NCBI GenBank assembly: GCA_015179045.1
Contig: WHUZ01000043.1
Location: 124,001 to 188,000 of the forward strand
Length of the DNA stretch: 64,000 nucleotides
Reading direction: 5' to 3'
Origin: Kalaharituber pfeilii
Lineage: Eukaryota; Ascomycota; Pezizomycetes; Pezizales; Pezizaceae
Shown: in pieces, positions 32,461-42,554 of the stretch
Position numbering within the stretch: the stretch's first letter is position 1
How the letters are laid out: each line of letters starts with the position of its first letter
Notes under the pieces: generated by a model
What the model was told of the DNA's origin: nothing
The model's input: only the letters and a program-made list of their open reading frames with translations
The model's database searches: none
Made by a program: the position numbers and the translations under genes

Positions 32461-33764
32461 CCAGAGACTATATATTCAAGCTCTCAGAAAGCGCAGTTCG
32501 TATAAGCTGTAGGATAGCTTTACAGCTGGAAATTGAGCTGAACTACAATGTACTTTACAAACTGTTTATGCAACTCAAATTCAACCTGCATGCGAGTGTA
32601 TAAACTGCATTATGTGCCAAGATGCACGTTTCCGAAAACGGAAGATGGAAATTACATTTCTGCCAGTTCCCCGTACTTAGCAAGGACCGGTTCATCAAAG
32701 AATTTCATAGCCTGATGAAGTACAGTTACAGAAATAACATTGCCATGTTATGGTGGTGTTCATCAAGAAGGGACCAGGTGTAACACTGGCTTGCTCGCTG
32801 ACTAATACACCAAAATACCTGGCCCACTGCGTTCTGACCCCCCTTTTGCAATTTCTCTTGACAATTCAGCGCCGCTGCATACGGAGTATCTCTACAGCAA
32901 AACTGCCTTTTGACATCGGATAACTTGGTTAGGTTCCTGAGGGTAAGTATATCCTAATCTATAGCATCTTTTAGCTCTAAAAAAATACAAACACTAATGT
33001 AGTGATAGGATAGTATTGGAGCTGCAGTACTGAAAAAAATGGGCCATCTGAGCAGGAAAAGAAGTGCTTGCTTGCTTGTTTCTCAAGCTGCTAGCAAGGC
33101 AAAAAGGAGAGCGGTTATGCATACAGTCGCAGTAAATATCCTCGAGTTACAGTAGAGGTGGATATCTCCAGACCGCTTGTTATAGCGAAAGTTAAGAGTC
33201 CTCAGTGAATGAGTCTGAGTGGAAATCAGAGGAGAAGCAGGAGGAACAACATGAGCAGGATATTTAGAACTTGAGTATGATGGTGGATATATATAATGAG
33301 CTGATGAAGAATACAATCAATGTGGACTTCTCTACTGTTAAGTTCAAATATCAGAGTGGAGTTCAGGTGTTTCGCCAGACAGTATAGCGGCATAACAATA
33401 CTCAGCAAGATTTACGAAACTCAGCTGCCGGATGTCGACCATTGACATCTTAACTTTACTCAGAGGCAGCACCTCATATAAGGGTTAGGTAGTCTGTATA
33501 TAGTAATTTTTCCTTTTCCACTAGTACTAATTCCGCAACTTTGGCTGTCTTGGCATGTAACACGTCAGGTGCTCCCCATATAAAGGATTAATTTTTGATC
33601 TCACATTTCTCAATGATACAATTTTTTTTTTTTAATTGAAATAGTACATATCGACGGGTTTTAAATTTTAATGAGATCTGGTCAGGTAATGAAATATAAT
33701 TTCTCATTGAAGTCAATAATTCTGGTCAAGAGAGGTTCCTTCTTGATAAACACCACTAAATTGG
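32461..33764. other. Spacer, no gene supported
   Basis: AT-rich with a T-run at about 33620. No coding or RNA gene was recognised before the tRNA. Confidence 0.5.
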
Positions 33765-33835
33765 TGGGACGTGGTTTAGTGGTATAATACCTCTTTAGCA
33801 TAGAGGTGGTCCGGGTTCGATTCCCCGCGTCTCCA
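33765..33835 (+). tRNA. tRNA-Ala (AGC), diverged copy, possibly a pseudogene
   Basis: The D arm, anticodon arm (AGC) and T loop are identical to the minus-strand copy at 19953-20024. Four differences are seen. Position 1 is T, so it no longer pairs with C72. One G is missing from the 5' side of the T stem. The pair 6:67 has changed from T-A to C-G, keeping pairing. A- and B-box sequences are intact and a T5 run follows at about 33841. Transcription is plausible; correct processing is doubtful. Confidence 0.75.
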
Positions 33836-36502
33836 TTCTCTTTTTGAAAGTTTTCTCAGTCAGGTTGAGGGTAATGGATGTAGCAGGTATATTGCCCTGA
33901 GGTTAAACAATGTAACTTTCTATCAGTTTTCCACTGCCACTTATTCTCTGGTTCTGGTTGGTTCAACAACTTTCTAGATACTGTGGCTTTTTTTATTTTC
34001 ATGTTGATTTGTTAATATCATTACTTGTGTGTCCTTAGAGACCAGAGAGCTATGGTGAGAAGGATTATGATCAAATGATGATTACAGTACTTTCACACCT
34101 TTATAATGTTGACTACACTCATGGCCAGTATTATTCAGAGCACTATGACTCTTGAAAAGGAAAACATGACGATTATGCGGTGTTACAAAACAGAAGTCCT
34201 CATCATATGATCTGAAATTCAGCCCGTGCCTGTATCCGACGAGGGCACTGGCAGAACGGGGTAGCTTGAACTTACAATGACAGACCAGTATATGTATGCT
34301 ACGTACGTACTTTTTTATACATCAAAAAGATATCAACAAAGTGCTTTGACATTTGAAGTTGTTTGCGATCTTTTTTCTGAGTGCCATTGCGATAGGCCTG
34401 CGTCCTACCTCAACACCGCTGCCATTCATTTCATCAATTTCATTCAGCGGCGACTTGTCATTGACCGAACTTGTCGTTAATGCTCCTCGCATAATCTAAA
34501 TTTTGCCACCTGCAAAAGAATAACTACGAGAACGTAGTAATATATGTGCCCACAGGACGTTTTGAATTTCCTTAAAAGAAAGACTTGCCGTCAGCTTTTA
34601 ATCCTTCGGCTTATATTTTCCGAGTGGCGCACGGTTGTACATTCGCAGCGCTCAATTGTTAGCCAGCTGTAAATGTATACAGATACTGTATTGCATATAA
34701 GTAACATAACAGTTATGTAACTTACTATGCATACAAAAATCCGCCCCTCGGACAGTTCAGAAAGAGGTGTTTGTGTCATTGCGAATTAGCAATTGGGGCC
34801 ATGACTTTTCATACATTTAGCCACGAGACTATTATTCATACAGCCTACAGGCGAACCTCTCGTATTGGGATACTGTGTTATTATTAGGTATTCCGCAATT
34901 ACTGGATAATACGAAATTCTCCCAAACTCAGTATTTATGGCTAATATATATTGGGAGAATTTGAGATATTGGATTGATAAACCTTACCTTTGGCATCCCT
35001 GCTCCGTCCGATACTAGATGGGCGATGCAACTAGCACTTGGTGATATAGGGCCAACTGCAAATGTTAATAACTTCTCTCATGAGGTGAGGGTTCAAACCA
35101 TCACCTACTGCATTGAAGCTGGATAATCCAGACAGCCCTACCAATACAAACAGTTCTTTCAATTTGAGGCTCTTACAGAGTTTCCCTCAGTCCATTAGAA
35201 CACCTATCACCCTCTCTCAATCTCTCTCGTCCTGTTTGTCAGACCATATCTCACCAACTACCTCAATATTTTCTCATGATCACACGAGTTGGTCTAGCCT
35301 TATTATTCATTCTGCGTGATAGCATGTATTAGCACTTTTTGTACTACCTACTAGCTATACTCTCCGTTCAATCAACACGTGCTAGTAGATGCGAGGCGCA
35401 TGATGGATAATTGTTCTTCTCTCATTGATATCCGAAATGAGAGATTCGCCTGTACTTACTTTGGCAGCTGCAGAGCAGGCAGTGGTATACATCCTGTCTG
35501 TAGTACATCACGAGATGGAGCAAACAAAGCCCCTCTTCCACATATAGCGGCGTGTTTGCAGGTTTAGGGTAAATTACCTGCTCGGATGGTTCCCTCCTCA
35601 AGTTACGGTCGGCTATCACATTAGTAAATCATAACTGACCATGTAGCTTCATAACAAGGGGAAGGTCAATGCGTTGCTATACATTATCAGCTCTTTTATT
35701 TCCTTATTTCCTAAATCTCAGCAAGGGGAAGATCGAGTTAGCTGCTGTTTGTAAATCTCCTTTGTATTTAATCACGCCATAGCCCTTAGGGCGGCATGCG
35801 AGTAATGATATTTAACTTCCCTTATCCAACTTATATTATTTCTCATTAACGCCAACAAAACACAAAATTTCAGCCTTTAGCCCCCCCTCCCCTCCTCAAA
35901 AAAACGGAACAGATAGTTACATGACAGGTATTGTACAAGTACCAAAATTCCTTCTTATTTACTTTATTTTCCCCATATCCACACCTTCATCGATTGCAGA
36001 CTATATTTATCAACAACCGTCCCCGCTACGTAAACGTAAACCCTGATATAAGTTACCGCGCCCTTTTCGGTACAGTAAACATACATATATCGAACCGGAA
36101 CTTACTTACTTTAAATGTGACGATGATACCCGTATAGTTACTTGCGCAACATCTACTTATTTCAAGAAAAGTATCTTTTACGGATCGACTAGTTTCCATA
36201 GTGGAGTTGTTATACTCTGGAGTATTTAATCGTATGTGTACTATATATAAAGCCCACAGCTACACGCACATACACGATCTCCCAACATGATTAGATCAAA
36301 CTTCTCAATCTCTATTTTCAGCCCCCCCCTCCTCCCCCGCCCCCTTATACCCTCCTCCCCCCTCTCCCACCCTCCGCCTCTTCCGCCTTTCTCCCTCCTC
36401 AGCCGAGAGGTGATTGTTAGTTATAGCCTGGGCCGTAGAAAGCGCCAGAACAAGGGCAAGAGGAGAAAAAAAAAAAAAAAAACTCATCACCCTTCACCAA
36501 AT
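33836..36502. other. Long gene-poor region
   Basis: No supported gene. It includes a SINE-like tail copy at 35774-35816. From about 36290 to 36400 the DNA is strongly CT-rich, followed by an A-run. Confidence 0.45.
35774..35816 (+). repeat. SINE-like 3' tail, copy 3
   Basis: CGCCATAGCCCTTAGGGCGG, then GCATGCGAGTAATGATATTTAA, matches the tail of the copy at 5369-5450 (-) in the same order. The A tract is short here. Confidence 0.4.
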
Positions 36503-36527
36503 CACACACACACAAACACACACACAA

Positions 36528-36618
<91 letters not shown>
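36503..36618. repeat. (CA)n dinucleotide microsatellite, ~115 bp
   Basis: Nearly uninterrupted CA repeats with a few CAAA variants at the left. Thr-His and Cys-Val frames through it are artefacts. Confidence 0.98.
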
Positions 36619-36619
<1 letters not shown>

Positions 36620-36952
36620 CAGAAGGCAGAAAAAACACATGTAAGCACAACATACTAAAATACCATCTACCATTTTTCCACATCACATACAAAAAACTCC
36701 CTAGCCCAACGGATACGTAAAAAAAACGCAAAATACACCCTCCACTTTACACAAGTCACGGGTTCACCCCCCTACACACATCCCCAATACCTCCATAGTA
36801 ACAAAACAAAGAAAATCAAATGCCCAAGTCTAAAGAACATTCAAACAACAAAGCCAAACCAAAAAAGTCTCAAAAACCAAAACATACAACGAAAGCTCAC
36901 AATCAAATGAAACCCCACCTCGTTGCGCCTCCTCCTCCTTCCCACTGCTCCC
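36619..36952. other. 3' flank of the alpha/beta hydrolase gene
   Basis: A/C-rich spacer just downstream of the minus-strand stop at 36953. Presumably includes the 3' UTR. Confidence 0.5.
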
Positions 36953-39391
36953 CTACCACCTCAGGTCCGCCAACGTATTCACCGTATCACTCCTGCTCCT
37001 CGTCCCTCTTCCCCCGATCCGCGCTTCCCCGTCCACATCCCACTCCCCGCCTCCTCTACCCCCCATCTCGACATCCCTTTTCCATTCCCTCCACTCCCCC
37101 GCAATCTCCTCCAACACGCTCCCCATGACAGCTGCACTAGCCATCAGCCCATGCCCCTCACTCTTTAGCTCCCTTACCTCACACCTCCTCATCGTCCTCC
37201 CCAGCCACCTGACATTCTCCACCGGCACCCTATTGTCCTTTGTCCCATGATGAATCACGACCGGCTTCATTATATCCACATACCGGAACCCAACCGGTCT
37301 CGTTCGCTCAAGACACACGAGCAAGTCCACAGCCGGATTTGCGCCGCGCGTCGACAGCGTCCAAATGGCGTGCGTCAAGCGTTCATCGTACGTCATCTGC
37401 CTCTCCTTATCCGCCGCTGCAGCCGCAGCAGCCCGTAACATCGCCGCCTCCTCGCTCGACAAGTCCTCCGAAAACGTGCCTCCCTCTTTCTTCCTCTGCT
37501 TTCCCACGCCGCCACCGTTTTCGCCCCCACTCGCCCCCTCGCTGCTACTCGCTGACGTCTTCCTTTCAAGCCCCCCACTTTCTCCATTCCCTTTTGTCGC
37601 AAGATCAATATCCCTCTCCCGCTCCCTATCCTTCTCCCTCCTCTTCTTCCTAGTCTGCGAGTTCCGTGGCAGTGACGTCGTCAAACTAGTACTTGTCGCA
37701 GTCATAAATGACGAATTGGCCACCTTGAGTATCGGCGTTGGGAGTGCCCTCAAAATCCTCTGCGTAGTAGGCAACGTCCCAATCCTGCCTCCCTTCCCAC
37801 CATTTGTCCCATGCAGCTGCGTCTCCAACGCAGTCATCTGACTCGGTGGGATCCACGGCGCCAACAAATGAATCTTGCCCTCAATATGGTTCCCCATTCG
37901 GAGCGCCGTTGCCAACGCATATATCGCCCCAGCACTATGCGCCAGCAACGAGAACTTTGTAATCTTGAGCGATTGGCAAATGTACAGCACGTCGTCAGGC
38001 CAATTGAGCACCGTCCGCTCAGACTCATCAATCGGATCGCTGTCTCCAACGCCAGGCCTGTCTGGGGTGATCAGTCGTAGCCCCAGACTGAGTGCCAACT
38101 CGTCGTAGAATGCAGTGATAAAGCGGGTCAAGCCCATGCCGACGCAGCAAAATACAGCGTACCCATTGGGATCCCCGACTTCAGAAAAGGATATCGTTCG
38201 GCCGGTGCTGGGCATGCGGAGCTTTTGGGAAAGCCGGGGTGAGCAGAGGTATGCATCGACTGCATCGTCAATCGAGTCGGCAGAAGAGGGTCGATCATCC
38301 CAGTACGTAGGGGATAGCGGTACGACAGGATGCGAGTTATGTCTGTGTTTTGGCTGAATGGGTGCCGGGGGGTTGTTTCCATTGTTGCCGGAGAATAGTG
38401 AAGGCGGCGACGAGCGCCGTTTTAAGTGATGCTTGTCCTTTGAATTCGTTTTTGTATGGTGCGGATGTCGTGCCGGGAAGCCTGGTGGCGGGGCAGCGTC
38501 ATCATCGGCATGCTCTAGTCTAGGTGTAATCATTTGATCCTGGTGTGTTGGAATTGTCGTCACCACGTTAACCGCAGCAGGATAGCTCACCACACGGGGC
38601 CCTCCCGATCCCTTCCCGTAGCTCGAAGTCCTCTGCGGGATAAGTAGTCCTCCAACCAGCTCTGGCAACTCTGTCAAACTGTAACTGTCTGTTGTATGCA
38701 ATACACCAGCAGTGCTCATGCGCAACTCCCGCTCGTGAAGACTACCATCTAAAGACTTAACTGACGGAGCACTGCCCTTTTTCGTGCGTTCCCAAGAAGA
38801 CACGCAGCTCAACTTACTACCCTTTTTCGAGCTGCTCCAGCTCGCCCTCCGCGAGGTGGTTGTCTCATGTCCATTACCCTTACCTCGCGATGCCATCTCT
38901 TCCCTGTCGGCGCGGTTCATGTAGTTGCGCACATAGCTCGGGATATCCACTCCAGAATGATAGCTCATTCTTTTCGACTCCTCGCTTCCATTTGTCAGTG
39001 GCGAGAATCCACTTGGCGGTTTCGATGTCCGCACGACAGGGGCCAGCGCGGCATCGTCGTGGAAATATGGAAAATCCCTCCCCGGAAATGGGAACTCGAA
39101 GCCACTGTCATGCATTCTACTGGAAGACGGGGGCGGGTGGTGGGCGGTCGGAGGTGGTGGGCCGTACAATGCAGTGGGCGGAGGGCCGGATATCTTAGCG
39201 AGCGATTCAACGAGGGAGTTGATCATTTCGGGCGATGCACTGCTCATTGCTGCATTATTTGACCGAGGAACATGTCCAGAACGCTGACTTTGTGATGTGG
39301 TAGCCCGCCACCCGCTGTTTGAGGGCCTGCGAGCATGCTGCGTGCTGCGAGGGGCTACTACTGGAGCTTGAGGAGGCAGGGACGTCGTCAT
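36953..39391 (-). CDS. Large alpha/beta hydrolase-fold protein, 812 residues
   Basis: A single uninterrupted frame from ATG 39391. The first ~400 residues are Pro/Ser/His-rich and probably disordered. The hydrolase fold starts near residue 400 with RTISFSEVGDPNG, then DRPGVGDSD. The nucleophile elbow is AHSAGA with Ser near 485, the acid is in GTKDNRVP (Asp near 719), and the base is in SEGHGLM (His near 747). Between core strands and the lid there is a low-complexity insert of about 100 residues (basic RERDRE-like stretch, Gly/Lys/Ser-rich, then poly-Ala) around 575-670. The triad is complete, so it is likely an active esterase, lipase or related enzyme, but the substrate is unknown. The long flanking disorder suggests regulation or anchoring. 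Confidence 0.85.
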   Translation of the reverse strand: MTTSLPPQAPVVAPRSTQHARRPSNSGWRATTSQSQRSGHVPRSNNAAMSSASPEMINSLVESLAKISGPPPTALYGPPPPTAHHPPPSSSRMHDSGFEFPFPGRDFPYFHDDAALAPVVRTSKPPSGFSPLTNGSEESKRMSYHSGVDIPSYVRNYMNRADREEMASRGKGNGHETTTSRRASWSSSKKGSKLSCVSSWERTKKGSAPSVKSLDGSLHERELRMSTAGVLHTTDSYSLTELPELVGGLLIPQRTSSYGKGSGGPRVVSYPAAVNVVTTIPTHQDQMITPRLEHADDDAAPPPGFPARHPHHTKTNSKDKHHLKRRSSPPSLFSGNNGNNPPAPIQPKHRHNSHPVVPLSPTYWDDRPSSADSIDDAVDAYLCSPRLSQKLRMPSTGRTISFSEVGDPNGYAVFCCVGMGLTRFITAFYDELALSLGLRLITPDRPGVGDSDPIDESERTVLNWPDDVLYICQSLKITKFSLLAHSAGAIYALATALRMGNHIEGKIHLLAPWIPPSQMTALETQLHGTNGGKGGRIGTLPTTQRILRALPTPILKVANSSFMTATSTSLTTSLPRNSQTRKKRREKDRERERDIDLATKGNGESGGLERKTSASSSEGASGGENGGGVGKQRKKEGGTFSEDLSSEEAAMLRAAAAAAADKERQMTYDERLTHAIWTLSTRGANPAVDLLVCLERTRPVGFRYVDIMKPVVIHHGTKDNRVPVENVRWLGRTMRRCEVRELKSEGHGLMASAAVMGSVLEEIAGEWREWKRDVEMGGRGGGEWDVDGEARIGGRGTRSRSDTVNTLADLRW

Positions 39392-40595
39392 ATTAAACGT
39401 TGGAAAGGGGGTTGGGAAAGGGATGGGTGGAGTACTGGAGAAGTGTGTCGCCGTCCTATCCCCCTCTGTGTCTATCTGTATACCTCTTTGCTAACTATGC
39501 TAAGTCTATACTTCTCGTAGCAAACACCTCAAAGAAAAAAAAGAAAAAAAAAAAGGATCTACTCGACGAAAGCAGAGCGTAACCCGAATGTTGATTCTGT
39601 GGCGATTTCGTACGACGAAGGGAGGTGCCCTGTATGCGTGTAAAATCGTCTCCTTACTGGTCCGAATTCAGACAGTTCAGCTTCTTTGCTATGGTGGCAG
39701 CATTAGCTCTCTTTTTTCATGCGCGCGCGCGACGATTGCTTGGGGGGAAATCTCTCACACACCGCGCCTTACCTAGCTATAGATAGAAGGTACAGTGCCC
39801 GGAACAGGTTGGACGTGTTACAGGAATGCAAAGGTTGCTGTCGTCGTCTCTGTCCACCTCGTTCTGTCCACCTCGTTCTGTCCACCTCGTTCTGTCCACC
39901 TCGTTCTGTCCACCTCGTTCTGTCCACCACAATCCGACTTCCTTCAGGCCGTCTTCTCCCTTTTGGGAGTGGGATCCGGAGGAGGGGTGGGGGGAGGAGG
40001 GGAATGAAAAGAAAAAGTAGAATTAAATGGTAAAAATAGTATTTTTAATAATATAAACGGCCCGTCTCTCCTTTCTTTTCAGAAACTGCAGAGTGCGAAT
40101 GGAATATGAGCGAAGATCGAAACGAATTCAAACCACCCACCCCAGCCAAATTGGCCAAACCTAAAGAATCACCACCACGATAAATAAAATAAGAGGAGGA
40201 TGAAGAAGTATAACGACCAGGACGGTGGGTAACTCAATCTCTGATAGTCCTTTTTCAGTTTCCCACACGCCCCAATCAAACGTCAAATGTTAACCTAAGC
40301 CAACAAAATAAAACGGTTTGAGGGAGGGGAATCAGGGCAGCGCGAGGGGGTATTCTAAGAGATAACAAGGGACGAATATCGATCTGGAACAGTGTGGGGG
40401 GAAGGTGGTGGCAGGAATAAGACCTATTGGACTATTCGAATTGTTGACCTTGTTTAGAGGCGAAGGGCTTTCAGTTCCTCTCGGGGCAAACAAAGCATAC
40501 ACCCCAGAAGTAGAGGCATAATTGGGAAATACCCGGCAGCGGCGACCAACAGGGCCACCAAAGAGATTGGTCCCTTGTCGACCCTGCTCACCTTC

Positions 40596-40626
<31 letters not shown>

Positions 40627-42554
40627 GCTTTTTCCCAGCTGTAATCACAGAAGGAGGCAATCACAGAGGGAGCTTCTCGTCAGCGAACTGTTGCTCCTTC
40701 AAAAATTCGCAAGGGGGATGCAATGATGCGGTCCAATATTCAGGAAGTCAAGCATGCCCACACGAGTCAAGCCAGCAGGGAGGCCAATGGCCCTGTATCT
40801 CGCACTTTCTCTTGGGCTCGTGAAATGGAGCACGCATACCAAGTGGTGCCGGTAAGGGATGGCGCTCTCCTTGCTGCGAGTGATGGATGAGATGACCCAT
40901 GTGCACCCCTGGCCTTCCATCGAACTGTCTCATCCCAGTCCATCCGCATCCCGGCCCTAGCACAGACCCCTGCCGTCCGTCCCACAAACGGGAAGTTAGC
41001 GAGCGCGGAGCCCTGCAACTCTCATTGCATGTACAAGTCTCATTCCCTGTGGGTTGAAGCGAACCTGCGTTCAGGCTATTAGCACCATTATATGCAAGTG
41101 TAGACTAAACACTTCCGATACGGAAGTCTCGTAACTTTCGGACATCACCTTTAAATCTCCACACCAGCTCTCATCACCAACTGCCCCCAAATCAGCCCCC
41201 AAAAACGCCTTCCCCTCCTTCTCCAAATTCCCCAACTGCATACCAGTGATTACAAACGTAGTATTCGTTGTGCAACGTCATCCAATTGGCCTGGACCCCA
41301 TTGCAAACCAAGTGGCGACGTTGGGATTTTGGAAGCGGGGCGTACTTAGTGTAGCAGGGCGGGGCCCAGAAGACGAGGAGGGACGTTAGGTATTCGAGCC
41401 TGTTGGACTCGTCTCCGCTGCTGTATGTGAGTAATACAGCATGATAGAGCAAGCGATTAAATGCTCTATGCTGTTCAGTGCATTAGGCTTCGCTTGGCTT
41501 CCCTATTCGGTAGTTTCTACCTTTGTGTCTGTACGCATACCCGCATCTTCCTATTTGGCTATCATCGTAGCAGGAAGTGCTGGAGCCCACTTCCAGAATA
41601 CTACTTGGGCGTGCGCTAGTACAGTTCTGTCAGCAACAAATTGCCATGTTCACAGCTGGGTAGGTACTTACTAGTATGTGCGTGCTCGACGTAGGTACGC
41701 GGCGCACATATCACCAAAAGCGAACCGTGTACCATGCCCCCGGGACGGGACGGGCGGAGGCGGTTTGATGTAAATACGTGCCAGCTACAAGACCTCAGTG
41801 TCGAGTGCAAAGTAGCATAATGGAACAGGCTTGTGGCCCGTGGGTTTGTTGGGGAGATTACAGGATGGCCAGACGATTGTTCTGTCAAGGCGTACTTATT
41901 TGAGGTGTAGTAGCCACCAAGTTCTTCGCTCTCAGAAGGAATCATGTACTTCGGACACATAAAATATCATAAATTAGTACCGGCGATGGAAATCCTGCCC
42001 CGTAGAAGGCGGTCCTCAATTGATCATGTCACAAAATTCAAGTTGCCTTCCGCGTATTTCTCTGCTTACTAACACAACCACAACCAAACAAACGGAAACA
42101 AAAAACAAAAAATAAGATGATACTAAAGTAAACTAACGTATAAAATAAAAAGGCACATACCAAATTCTCAAAAACTCCCAATGCAATGAAGAGAATAAAC
42201 AAACAAACAAAAGAATAAAAAAAAAAAAAAGAAAAAAGAAAAATGACAAAGAAAAGGCGAGAGGATGAACCCCCTCTCGCCCCCCTCTCCTACCTTCCTT
42301 CCTCGCCTCTTCCCCCGCGCGTCCGAGTAATGTCGCATATGTAAATACTAGTACGCATGTATAATAGTGAAAACGAAAACGTCATAACAAATCAAACCCT
42401 TTGTGCGTCAATACAACAGCCCCGGAACTCAAAATTGTCTTGGCTGTAACCCTATTGCCTTCACATGGGTGGCCATCCAAGTGAACAGGTAGTATCTCAC
42501 GCCTAGCTCAATGCAAGACATGCATCTAGCGCTAGTCCAACACTATTGATCACA
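39392..42554. other. Intergenic region with a 14-bp tandem repeat and homopolymer runs
   Basis: Presumed promoter of the hydrolase at its left end. Five perfect copies of TGTCCACCTCGTTC plus a partial copy lie at 39851-39928. A T-run of more than 25 lies at about 40601. Several frames of 60-115 codons were examined on both strands (for example 41192-41960, minus) without motifs or splice support. The 3' UTR of VPS9 is expected at the right end. Confidence 0.5.
39851..39928. repeat. 14-bp tandem repeat, five full copies
   Basis: TGTCCACCTCGTTC repeated head to tail without mismatch, then a partial unit. It lies about 460 bp upstream of the hydrolase start. Confidence 0.95.

Noticed and set aside
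36287..36731. Thr-His and Cys-Val repeat frames
   Set aside because: Read through the (CA)n microsatellite.
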